From JAPLXD01 sp041661585 (GTDB taxonomy: Bacteria; Patescibacteriota; Minisyncoccia; Moranbacterales; UBA11712): a stretch of 38,128 bases of DNA. Positions 1 through 7,298 of the stretch are shown in pieces. The stretch spans positions 1 through 38,128 of the forward strand of contig JBAZUC010000001.1 in the NCBI GenBank assembly GCA_041661585.1, written 5' to 3'. The notes under the pieces were generated by a model. It was not told the DNA's origin. It searched no databases and saw only the letters and a list, made by a program, of their open reading frames with translations. How positions within the stretch are numbered: the first letter of the stretch is position 1; every line of letters begins with the position of its first letter. The position numbers were made by a program, and so were the translations under genes.

Positions 1-1
1 G

Positions 2-1189
2 GATTTGGGACTGCGCGGACTGGCCTATGACAAGCTGATAGAACAAATGAAAAACCCGAACGGAATGATCCTCAACACCGGACCGACGGGCAGCGGAAAA
101 ACAACCACCCTCTATGCGGCGATCAATCAACTCAATACCCCCGAAACAAAAATCATCACCGTTGAAGATCCGATCGAATACAAGATCAAAGGAATATCCC
201 AGACGCAAGTCTCAAAATCACGGGGATATACTTTCGCAAACGCCCTGCGCGCCATTGTCCGCCAAGATCCGGATATCATTTTGGTTGGCGAAATTCGGGA
301 TGATGAAACGGCTTCCATTGCCATCCATGCCTCACTCACGGGACACCTGGTGCTTTCCACGATCCACGCAAACAGCTCGATCGAAGCCATTCCCCGAATG
401 GTCGACATGGGGATCAAACCGTCCCTCATCCCGGCCGCCGTGAACGCGATCATTGCCCAGCGCCTAGTGCGAAAGCTTTGCCCGCATTGCAAAGAAAAAT
501 ATGTTCCGGCGCGCGAATCGATCGAGAGCATCAAGAAAATTCTGGCTGTCATTTCCCCGAAAGCCAAACTTGCGATTCCAAAAGTTATAGATTCGTTCTA
601 TCGCGCGAAGGGCTGCTCAAAATGCCACGGACTCGGATACAAAGGGCGAATTGGAATTTTTGAGATTTTCACAATGAACGAAGAGATTTCCCAAAAGATA
701 ATTGAGATGGCACCGGAAGAGGAAACTTTGGCGCTTTCACTCGAGGCCGGAATGATCACCATGCTTCAAGACGGCATTTTGAAATCTCTCGAAGGCAGCA
801 CATCCCTCGAAGAAGTTCAAAGAGTAACCGGGGAGGGAAAATTTTTGGAAGAACTTTATGAGAAAATAATCAGCCAGCTTCTTTTGCGATCCATTGTGAT
901 CACTGCGGAAGATTCAGAAGTCATTTTGGAGGCCAAAAAAGATTTCACAGCTCTCGGAAAATTGATCGCCGGATCATCGATGGAAAATGCTTTGCGATAT
1001 ATCCTCGGAGTGGGCCTTTGGCTCGATGCCGGAGACATTCATATCGAGCCGGAAGAAGCTTCGGTGAAGATCCGCTACCGGATTGACGGGATATTGCAAG
1101 ATTTTGCTTCACTTCCAATGAATGAATATCCGCACTTTTTGGGAAACATCAAAATTTTGAGCGGATTCAAAGCGACGGACGTCGAGTAA
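2..1189 (+). CDS. PilB/GspE-type ATPase, first module, 5'-truncated by window and ending at an in-frame TAA
   Basis: The reading frame is open to the window edge, so the true start lies upstream. It encodes the C-terminal ATPase domain of a type IV pilus/type II secretion assembly motor: Walker A GPTGSGKTTT, Walker B region ILVGEIRDDE, the STIHAN segment, and a zinc knuckle of two CxxC pairs (LCPHC and CSKCHGLGYKGR). After this domain (to about base 830) the frame continues into a second N-terminal N2-type domain (GDIHIEPEE, then RIDGILQDF) and stops mid-domain at 1187-1189. The missing half of that domain follows in the same frame at 1193. The original gene was therefore probably one polypeptide with two ATPase modules. 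The cytoplasmic hexameric motor drives pilin polymerisation. The family call is certain; whether the stop is real, read through or an error is unknown. Confidence 0.9.
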   Translation, partial: DLGLRGLAYDKLIEQMKNPNGMILNTGPTGSGKTTTLYAAINQLNTPETKIITVEDPIEYKIKGISQTQVSKSRGYTFANALRAIVRQDPDIILVGEIRDDETASIAIHASLTGHLVLSTIHANSSIEAIPRMVDMGIKPSLIPAAVNAIIAQRLVRKLCPHCKEKYVPARESIESIKKILAVISPKAKLAIPKVIDSFYRAKGCSKCHGLGYKGRIGIFEIFTMNEEISQKIIEMAPEEETLALSLEAGMITMLQDGILKSLEGSTSLEEVQRVTGEGKFLEELYEKIISQLLLRSIVITAEDSEVILEAKKDFTALGKLIAGSSMENALRYILGVGLWLDAGDIHIEPEEASVKIRYRIDGILQDFASLPMNEYPHFLGNIKILSGFKATDVE

Positions 1190-1192
1190 GGC

Positions 1193-2188
1193 GTGAAAGA
1201 CAGCCGATTTGGAATTCATCTTGACGAAGGTGCTCTCGAGGAAGTAAAAGACCGCGAAGTGGATGTTCGTGTTTCCATCATCTTGGGCGGGTATGGCGAA
1301 ACGGTCGTGATGCGGCTACTCAACCAGTCGGCCGGAGCTCTTGACCTTGAAAAATTGGGCATCCGAAAACAAAATCTCGACTTGCTTCTTGCGCAGTCAA
1401 AAAAACCAAACGGAGTGATCCTCAACACCGGACCGACCGGCAGCGGAAAAACAACCACCCTCTATTCTCTGCTTGCCATTCTCAATAAGCCGGGTGTGAA
1501 AATTATTACCGTAGAAGATCCGATCGAATATCGCCTCAAGGGCATTTTGCAAACGCAAACAGATGACAAAAAGGGCTATAGCTTCCCGAAAGCTCTCCGC
1601 GCTCTTCTTCGCCAAAATCCCGACATTATGATGATCGGTGAAATCCGCGATGATGAAACGGCCCAGATCGCCGTGCAAGCTTCGCTCACTGGACACCTGG
1701 TGCTTTCCACGCTTCACACAAACAACGCATCGGGGTCTGTCCAGCGCCTCATAAATATGGGTGTTTCTCCGACTGACATCGCATCTTCAGTCAACGCTTT
1801 TATGGCTCAACGTTTAGTACGGACACTTTGCCCAGAATGCAAGAAAAAAATCACTCCCAGCTCTGAAGTGAAAACGCATATCGAAAAAATTCTGCATAGT
1901 ATTTCTCCAAAAGCGGAAATTGAAGTTCCAAAAGAAATTGGAGATATTTTTGAAGCCGTCGGCTGCCTAAGGTGCAACAACATCGGCTACAAGGGCCGGA
2001 CAACCGTGAGCGAAGTTCTTTCAATGACGAAAGAAATGGAAGAACTGATAACAAAACAGCCAACCACTTCAGAAGTCGAAGAGTTGGCTATTTCCCAAGG
2101 TATGATCACTATGCCCCAAGACGGAATTTTAAAAGTCCTTGAAGGCATTACAACAATGGAAGAGGTGGAACGGGTAACGGATGAGTAG
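1193..2188 (+). CDS. PilB/GspE-type ATPase, second module (continuation after in-frame TAA)
   Basis: This frame is identical to that of the upstream piece, separated from it only by TAA and one Gly codon. A GTG at 1193 is the first possible restart, but it lies inside the N2 domain, so the product would lack the first half of that domain. Visible elements: the rest of N2 (VDVRVSIILGGYGETVVMRL), Walker A GPTGSGKTTT, MMIGEIRDDE, STLHTN, and the two CxxC pairs of the zinc site (LCPEC and CLRCNNIGYKGR). The ATPase core is complete. The Walker A region is almost identical at DNA level to that of module 1 (about 67-116 against 1420-1469), consistent with tandem duplication or gene conversion. It may be translated by coupling across TAAGGCGTG, or be a remnant of a recently split gene. 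Confidence 0.85.
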   Translation: MKDSRFGIHLDEGALEEVKDREVDVRVSIILGGYGETVVMRLLNQSAGALDLEKLGIRKQNLDLLLAQSKKPNGVILNTGPTGSGKTTTLYSLLAILNKPGVKIITVEDPIEYRLKGILQTQTDDKKGYSFPKALRALLRQNPDIMMIGEIRDDETAQIAVQASLTGHLVLSTLHTNNASGSVQRLINMGVSPTDIASSVNAFMAQRLVRTLCPECKKKITPSSEVKTHIEKILHSISPKAEIEVPKEIGDIFEAVGCLRCNNIGYKGRTTVSEVLSMTKEMEELITKQPTTSEVEELAISQGMITMPQDGILKVLEGITTMEEVERVTDE

Positions 2189-2204
2189 AAAATAAAAAAA
2201 CCCT

Positions 2205-2521
2205 CTGAAATGCAGGCAAATTCCCGCAACTAGGGAATCGCGGGGTAGGAACAGTGCCGAGGAGAAGTTCAGCCGAAACCGAACAATCCGTGTCTGGGCA
2301 AGAAAGTTCCCGGTAGGAAAGTTACGAGCTCCCCTTATTATGCCTGCAAATCGGAAGGTTTTAATGAAAAAAATGCTTTATTCAAGGCAATATGCGGAAT
2401 TTTTTAAGTAGGTTGCCGATTTTCCCTCGAAACAGGCGCGCGTTACTTTCAAAACTCTGAATATTGCCTTGCAAATGCACTATCAACCAGATTTAACAGC
2501 TTATCACAGGCTGTTTTTTTT
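2205..2521 (+). ncRNA. Candidate structured RNA of unknown class between pilB and ruvB
   Basis: This 367-base gap (2189-2555) has no credible ORF but strong pairing potential. An 8-bp perfect helix pairs 2211-2218 (TGCAGGCA) with 2341-2348, enclosing smaller hairpins (TTCCC 2221-2225 with GGGAA 2233-2237; GTTC with GAAC around 2267-2284; TTCC/GGAA around 2307-2319). A second 11-bp perfect helix pairs 2382-2392 (CAAGGCAATAT) with 2460-2470. A short hairpin with a T-run ends the region at 2495-2521. The plus orientation is inferred from that terminator. I looked for RNase P, tmRNA, SRP and common riboswitch core motifs and could not match any confidently. It could be a divergent housekeeping RNA or a new class. 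Confidence 0.5.
2495..2521 (+). terminator. Intrinsic terminator upstream of ruvB
   Basis: Stem AACAGC (2495-2500) pairs with GCTGTT (2510-2515) over a 9-nt loop, followed by a run of T. The stem is short. The T-run overlaps the -35 element of the ruvB promoter. Confidence 0.55.
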
Positions 2522-2548
2522 GTCAAGCGGAAAAAAATAGGCTATACT
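2520..2548 (+). promoter_or_regulatory. Sigma70-type promoter of ruvB (predicted leaderless)
   Basis: TTGTCA at 2520-2525, a 17-bp spacer and TATACT at 2543-2548. Initiation about 7 bases further on would fall at or next to the ruvB ATG (2556), so the mRNA would have essentially no 5' leader. There is no Shine-Dalgarno sequence. Confidence 0.75.
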
Positions 2549-2555
2549 AGCAATA

Positions 2556-3563
2556 ATGATTACCTCTTCAAACGAACAAATTGACGATACAAAGCTGGAT
2601 ATCACTCTTCGGCCGCAAAGTTTCGGAGAATATTTCGGGCAAGCCAAAACGAAGAAAAATCTGCGTATTTTGATAGATGCCGCCAAGAAAAGGAAGGAGC
2701 CGATTGAACACGTTTTGCTCTATGGCCCCGCCGGTCTCGGTAAAACGACACTGGCGCACATCATTGCCAACGAAATGGGCGCCAATATTCGAGTCACCTC
2801 CGGCCCGGCTATTGAAAAAGTGGGTGATCTCGGGTCAATTCTCACCAATCTGGGCGACGGCGACATCCTTTTCATCGACGAAATTCACCGCCTCAACAAA
2901 TTGATTGAAGAAGTTCTTTATCCCGCTATGGAAGATTTCAAACTGGATATCATCATCGGGAAAGGCCCATCCGCAAAAACTTTGCAACTCGATCTCCCCC
3001 GCTTCACTTTGATAGGAGCTACTACGCGTTTGGGCGCGATTTCCTCACCTCTTCGCAACCGCTTCGGCGTCATCAACCGGCTGGAGTTCTATGAAAACGA
3101 CGAAATTGAAAGCATTGTGCATCGCTCTTCGAAAATACTTTCCGCTCCGATCGACAGCGCCGGCGCCAAAACCGTTTCGAAGTCGAGTCGCCGCACCCCG
3201 CGAGTCGCCAACCGGCTTCTGAAACGCGTCCGCGATTTCACACAAGTGAATGATAGCGACACGATCACGGAAGAACTCTGCCGCGCCGCTTTTGCCAATC
3301 TCGAGATCGACGAACTGGGGCTTGAGCCGACGGACAGGCAGATTTTGCGAACGATCATCGAAAAATTCAACGGCGGTCCGGTCGGAATTTCAACCATCGC
3401 CGCCGCGACAAGCGAAGAAATTGAAACGATCGAGGATGTCTATGAGCCCTTTCTCCTCCAGATCGGATTTCTGACTCGCACCCCCCGCGGCCGCATGGCA
3501 ACGGAAGCGGCTTACAAACATTTGGGACTCAAGTATAATAAAGAGCAGGATAAACTATTCTAA
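2556..3563 (+). CDS. ruvB: Holliday junction branch migration helicase RuvB
   Basis: A 335-residue AAA+ ATPase of normal RuvB length. Visible: Walker A GPAGLGKT (residues 57-64), Walker B ILFIDEIH (about 104-111), sensor 1/arginine-finger region GATTRLGAISSPLRNRF (154-170), the small-domain RTPRVANRLLKRVRDF segment, and a C-terminal winged helix with TPRGRMATEAAYKHLG. Two RuvB hexamers flank the RuvA-bound four-way junction and pump DNA. RuvC is encoded 7 kb downstream; ruvA is not in the window. The start is fixed by the promoter ending 7 bases upstream. The next gene begins 6 bases after the stop, so the two are probably co-transcribed. Confidence 0.97.
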   Translation: MITSSNEQIDDTKLDITLRPQSFGEYFGQAKTKKNLRILIDAAKKRKEPIEHVLLYGPAGLGKTTLAHIIANEMGANIRVTSGPAIEKVGDLGSILTNLGDGDILFIDEIHRLNKLIEEVLYPAMEDFKLDIIIGKGPSAKTLQLDLPRFTLIGATTRLGAISSPLRNRFGVINRLEFYENDEIESIVHRSSKILSAPIDSAGAKTVSKSSRRTPRVANRLLKRVRDFTQVNDSDTITEELCRAAFANLEIDELGLEPTDRQILRTIIEKFNGGPVGISTIAAATSEEIETIEDVYEPFLLQIGFLTRTPRGRMATEAAYKHLGLKYNKEQDKLF

Positions 3564-3569
3564 AAACAT

Positions 3570-4208
3570 ATGACACTCAAAAAAGGCATTGTCTGGTCGC
3601 AGAAAAAAATGCGGCCGCAAAGCGTGAGACTGGCCGGCGGAAAATACAACCCGATAATGCAAAAAGTGATGAGCAATCAAAAAATTGCCAAAGCGCTTGA
3701 CCAACCGAGGGAGCGAAAGGAATTTTTTGGAATGCTCAAAAGCGTGTCCAAGGACGGAGTCTATCAAAAAGAGCTGCGCAAGCTTTTCGGCGATCTCCGG
3801 TCGGGCAAAGTCAGAAGCCGGACCATCAACGCAAAGGAGCTCCGCACAATCGCCAAAGAGATTTTTCCGGACAGCAAAAGAAGATACATTTTTTCGGGAC
3901 CGGCAGCGACGGAAAAATCAGGGAGCACATATACGCAGGTTGATCCCTCCGCAAAAAATTCCGCTTCGGAAAACACGAACGCCGGACGCCAATCTTCATT
4001 CATCCGGTACAAGCCGAAAAAAGTGTCCGCCCGCGCGACAAGTTCTCCGGCGCAAGGCGTCGCTTCTCTCACACCTGCAAAAATGGCGACAATTATGAAT
4101 AGAATAAGGGAAAATGGAGGAGGAAGTTCGGAAAACGAAGGAAACGACCAGCCAAAAGGAGATTTTTCACGAGCAATGGAAGCCACAAAAAAAAGTAATC
4201 GAGGATAA
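3570..4208 (+). CDS. Hypothetical basic protein with disordered C-terminal half
   Basis: 212 residues, not recognised. The first ~100 residues are Lys/Arg-rich and look helical (for example RKEFFGMLKSVSKDGVYQKE and ELRTIAKEIFPDSKRRYIF). The rest is rich in Ser, Pro, Gly, Asn and Lys and probably unstructured. There is no signal peptide, membrane segment or cysteine. It starts 6 bases after ruvB and is likely in that operon. The strong positive charge would suit nucleic-acid binding, but that is only a guess. Confidence 0.7.
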   Translation: MTLKKGIVWSQKKMRPQSVRLAGGKYNPIMQKVMSNQKIAKALDQPRERKEFFGMLKSVSKDGVYQKELRKLFGDLRSGKVRSRTINAKELRTIAKEIFPDSKRRYIFSGPAATEKSGSTYTQVDPSAKNSASENTNAGRQSSFIRYKPKKVSARATSSPAQGVASLTPAKMATIMNRIRENGGGSSENEGNDQPKGDFSRAMEATKKSNRG

Positions 4209-4237
4209 ATCGCAAAAATAAAAATTAATAAAAAAAT

Positions 4238-5176
4238 ATGTTCGGGAACATCAATATCGCCACTATAGTCCTCACTGTCACCGGCCTTTGCCTTTTCGAA
4301 ATCGTTTCGAGCATCGACAATGCCGTCATCAACGCCGAAGTTCTTTCAACTATGTCCAAAAAATCCCGAAAATGGTTTTTGTTTTGGGGTCTTTTGTTCG
4401 CGGTGATCGTCGTCCGCGGGCTTTTGCCGTGGGTGATCGTTTGGGCGACAAACTCGTCGCTCGGACCAATCGGCGCGCTCACGGCTACTTTCAGTAATGA
4501 TCCTTCAGTCAAAGAGGCTATCGACTCCTCGGCTCCGATCCTTCTCGCCGGTGGCGGAACATTTCTCGTTTTTCTTTTTTTCCACTGGCTTTTCATTGAA
4601 CCAAAAACATATGGCCTGCGCGGAGAACGTTTTTTTCATTCTCAAGGAATTTGGTTTTTCGCGGTAGCCTCAATTTTTCTGGCAATCATTGTTTGGTCGG
4701 CATTGAAAATAAACCCGATGATGGCGTTCGGAGCGGTGATCGGCTCAACCGCCTTTTTCATCACGCACGGATTCAAACAAAACGCCGAGCAGCAAGAAAA
4801 GAAATTGACTTCCGGCAAAAGCAAATTGTCGGATATGAGCAAGATCTTGTATCTCGAAGTCATCGACACGACTTTTTCCATCGACGGAGTGCTGGGAGCC
4901 TTTGCTTTCACGCTTTCTGTTCCCTTGATCTTGATCGGCAACGGAATCGGCGCCCTTGTTTTGCGCCAGCTCACGGTCGGCAACATCGACCGAATCAAAA
5001 AATACGTTTTTCTCAAAAACGGCGCGATGTATTCCATACTTTTCCTGGGCTTGATCATGATTCTCGACAGCTTCGGCTTCCATATCCCCAGCTGGGTTTC
5101 GCCGGTCGCGACATTCGCGATCATCGGATATTTTTTCTTTCTTTCAAAAAGAGAATTGCAAGTTGCCAAGCATTAA
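4238..5176 (+). CDS. DUF475/TerC-superfamily integral membrane protein
   Basis: 312 residues with about eight hydrophobic helices. Two acidic motifs characteristic of the TerC/DUF475 superfamily are visible: FEIVSSIDNAVINAEVL near residues 20-37 and EVIDTTFSIDGVLGAFAFT in the second half. These conserved Asp/Glu within membrane helices are thought to bind metal ions in TerC-type transporters; some members are linked to manganese export or metallation of exported proteins. It sits 29 bases after the preceding gene, same strand. The substrate cannot be told from sequence. Confidence 0.85.
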   Translation: MFGNINIATIVLTVTGLCLFEIVSSIDNAVINAEVLSTMSKKSRKWFLFWGLLFAVIVVRGLLPWVIVWATNSSLGPIGALTATFSNDPSVKEAIDSSAPILLAGGGTFLVFLFFHWLFIEPKTYGLRGERFFHSQGIWFFAVASIFLAIIVWSALKINPMMAFGAVIGSTAFFITHGFKQNAEQQEKKLTSGKSKLSDMSKILYLEVIDTTFSIDGVLGAFAFTLSVPLILIGNGIGALVLRQLTVGNIDRIKKYVFLKNGAMYSILFLGLIMILDSFGFHIPSWVSPVATFAIIGYFFFLSKRELQVAKH

Positions 5177-5185
5177 TATTATAAT
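5156..5185 (+). promoter_or_regulatory. Predicted promoter of the small membrane protein gene
   Basis: TTGCAA (5156-5161), 18-bp spacer, TATAAT (5180-5185). The ATG at 5192 begins at the expected transcription start, another leaderless arrangement. The -35 lies within the end of the upstream coding region. Confidence 0.55.
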
Positions 5186-5191
5186 TGGTAT

Positions 5192-5413
5192 ATGTCCTCC
5201 ATCATCCTCCTTCTCTATTCCGTCCTTGTCATCATTTTCATCGCCTTCGGCGCGGCGATTGTTTTTCATTTGCTCTATTACAAGATCAATCGCCATGTTT
5301 CCGGAGTTATGTCGCTGATGTATGTTGCCGGCGCCGTTTTGTTGATCATTTCAAATTTTATTTTGTTCAGGCAGGTGAATTGGGAACAATTGTTTTCAGG
5401 ACTTAAGTTATAA
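5192..5413 (+). CDS. Small two-helix membrane protein, unknown
   Basis: 73 residues with two hydrophobic segments (about 5-30 and 42-62) joined by a short basic loop (YYKINRHVSG). No family recognised. It is preceded by a good promoter and followed after 3 bases by the PH-domain gene, so it probably belongs to the same transcript. The overlapping frame starting at 5185 is a shadow. Confidence 0.6.
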   Translation: MSSIILLLYSVLVIIFIAFGAAIVFHLLYYKINRHVSGVMSLMYVAGAVLLIISNFILFRQVNWEQLFSGLKL

Positions 5414-5416
5414 TAT

Positions 5417-5983
5417 ATGTTTGGAGAAATAAATTTTCCGGGACAGCACGACGATGAACAGGTGATTCTTTTTCTGCGCCGGCATTGGTTCATATTTTTG
5501 ATGCGTTTGTTTCTCATCATCACCGCCATCATCGGCCTCATTTTGATATACGTTTTTTTCAATCTTTTCACGGACGATTTCTCGAAAAACAGTTATTCCA
5601 GCTTGCTTCTTTTTGGCGAAAGCCTCGGGACAATCTTCATCTGGAATTTGTTTTTCATTCTTTGGATCGACTTTTATCTTGACGCCTGGATCGTCACCAA
5701 CGAACGGATCATCAATATCAGCCAAAAAGGCTTCTTTAATCGCGACATTTCAGAGCTAAAGCTCACCAAAATCCAAGACGTCACTTCAGAGATCGTCGGA
5801 GTTGTCCCGACGCTTCTCAATTATGGAAATATACACGTTCAAACCGCCGCTGAAATCGAACGTTTCACTTTTTATCAAATTCCAAACCCCAACGAGGTGA
5901 AAAACGCGATCGTTCAGCTTCAAGAAAAAGAACGGCATCAGGAAGAAAGAGAGCTGGGTCAAGCTATCCGGGGAAAATTGTAA
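5417..5983 (+). CDS. PH-domain (YdbS/YdbT-like) membrane protein
   Basis: 188 residues. Two N-terminal membrane helices (about 25-52 and 73-90) precede a bacterial pleckstrin-homology (bPH2-type) domain. The DAWIVTNERIINISQKGFF segment followed by SELKLTKIQDVTSE and a C-terminal helix (NEVKNAIVQLQEKERHQEE) is typical. Such proteins are membrane-associated; their molecular function is not established. The next gene starts 5 bases after the stop, suggesting one operon with the wHTH-SUMF1 protein. Confidence 0.8.
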   Translation: MFGEINFPGQHDDEQVILFLRRHWFIFLMRLFLIITAIIGLILIYVFFNLFTDDFSKNSYSSLLLFGESLGTIFIWNLFFILWIDFYLDAWIVTNERIINISQKGFFNRDISELKLTKIQDVTSEIVGVVPTLLNYGNIHVQTAAEIERFTFYQIPNPNEVKNAIVQLQEKERHQEERELGQAIRGKL

Positions 5984-5988
5984 CAGAG

Positions 5989-7194
5989 ATGATTTTCAAA
6001 CACAGACATTTCAAACTGGACACCGCAAGCAAGCGGGTCTTCGACGAAAACAACAAAGAGCTGGCATTAACAGGCAACGCTTATCGTTTGCTTGTTTTTT
6101 TGTGCGACAAGAAAAACGCAACACTGACTGACATAAACGATTTCTTCGACCCGGCGGGAGCCAAAGAATACACCGAAAACCACGTGAGACAATACAGGCA
6201 TAAAATAAATTCCCTCATTGGCTATAATGTAGTCGCATACAAAAACAGCATGTATTCAATAGACAGCCCGATATCGACCGAGACGCTTGAGCGAAAGTGG
6301 AAAAAATTTTCGAGAAAAGAAACAATTGTTATCTCGTCATCGGTAATATTGCTCATAATTTATAGCATACTTACGCTTGGCAACAAAAACAGGGCGGTTG
6401 ATCCGGTTGCCCAGATGAGTTCATCCGAGCAGGCTTCCGCAAGCTCCGCTTCTGCGCCTCAAGATGATATGATTTTGATCCCAGCAGGGGAGTTTCTCAT
6501 GGGCAGCACCCAGCAGCAGATTCTCGAAACCTGGCGCCAAAACGACGGAGGATGGGGGGAAGAGGATTATACTTCAGCGTATCCCCAGCGAAAAACTGCT
6601 CTCGATGATTTTTATATCGACAAAAAAGAAATCTCGAATGGCGATTATAGAATGTTCGTTGAGGCGACCAAGCGCGCCGCTCCCTCGCTATGGGACGACC
6701 ATACGCTCAATTTGCCCAGCCAGCCTGTAGTCGGAGTTGATTGGAACGACGCCGACGCTTATTGCCGCTGGCTTGGAAAGAAACTTCCATCCGAAGCGGA
6801 GTGGGAAAAAGCGGCGCGCGGAACCGACGGCCGAATCTGGCCGTGGGGAAACGCCTGGGATCCGGCAAAAGACAACCACGGAAAAGGCACGGGCACTGGC
6901 CTTGACGAAAGCGACGGCTGGGAATATACGGCGCCTGTCGGCACGGAGCTCGGCGTGAGCCCGTACGGAGCTTTGAATATGGCGGGTAATGTCTATGAAT
7001 GGACGGCTGATGATTTCAAAGCCTATCCGGAAAACGACAAATACATTCAGGACGATTTTGATCAAGGTTTCAAGACATTGCGCGGAGGAGCCTACGACGA
7101 CGGGATAAGCGAACAGCGCGCGTCCACCAGATGCGGCTTCCAGAAAGATTTCAAGGATGCGGATGTCGGTTTCCGCTGCGAACGAGACAAATAA
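5989..7194 (+). CDS. Transmembrane wHTH protein with extracytoplasmic SUMF1/FGE-like domain
   Basis: 401 residues in three parts. Residues ~5-92 resemble an OmpR/CadC-type winged helix (FKLDTASKRVFDENNKELALT, then a recognition-helix region ENHVRQYRHKINSLIG and a beta-hairpin). A single membrane helix follows at ~112-131 and a Ser/Ala linker at ~142-157. Residues ~159-400 form a SUMF1/FGE-sulfatase C-type-lectin-like fold (MILIPAGEFLMGS, KLPSEAEWEKAARG, GNVYEWTADDF, LRGGAYDD, GFRCE). The two active-site cysteines of true formylglycine-generating enzymes are absent at the RGGAYDD position, so the domain more likely binds a ligand or carries another activity. The layout resembles ToxR/CadC one-component sensors. 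A strong terminator follows. Confidence 0.85.
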   Translation: MIFKHRHFKLDTASKRVFDENNKELALTGNAYRLLVFLCDKKNATLTDINDFFDPAGAKEYTENHVRQYRHKINSLIGYNVVAYKNSMYSIDSPISTETLERKWKKFSRKETIVISSSVILLIIYSILTLGNKNRAVDPVAQMSSSEQASASSASAPQDDMILIPAGEFLMGSTQQQILETWRQNDGGWGEEDYTSAYPQRKTALDDFYIDKKEISNGDYRMFVEATKRAAPSLWDDHTLNLPSQPVVGVDWNDADAYCRWLGKKLPSEAEWEKAARGTDGRIWPWGNAWDPAKDNHGKGTGTGLDESDGWEYTAPVGTELGVSPYGALNMAGNVYEWTADDFKAYPENDKYIQDDFDQGFKTLRGGAYDDGISEQRASTRCGFQKDFKDADVGFRCERDK

Positions 7195-7226
7195 AGGCTT
7201 GTTATTGCCTTATATTTAAACAGCTA

Positions 7227-7258
7227 GACCGTAATACGGATTTATTACGGTCTTTTTT
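7227..7258 (+). terminator. Intrinsic terminator after the wHTH-SUMF1 gene
   Basis: Perfect 10-bp stem GACCGTAATA (7227-7236) with TATTACGGTC (7243-7252), a 6-nt loop, then TTTTTT. Confidence 0.9.
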
Positions 7259-7298
7259 GTTATGATTCGCGTATAATTTATTTTTTAATGAAAAAACC

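Noticed and set aside
2290..2340. AGGAAAGTTACGAGCTCC looks faintly like the RNase P CR-I motif
   Set aside because: The partner CR-V strand and other conserved RNase P elements could not be located, so I left the RNA unclassified.
5409..5414. TATAAT just before the PH-domain gene start
   Set aside because: It spans the stop of the preceding gene, has no -35 at the right distance, and is only 2 bases from the ATG; chance is likely.
7257..7277. TTGTTA and TATAAT before the LTD gene as a full promoter
   Set aside because: The spacing is only 9 bp; only the TATAAT may be real.
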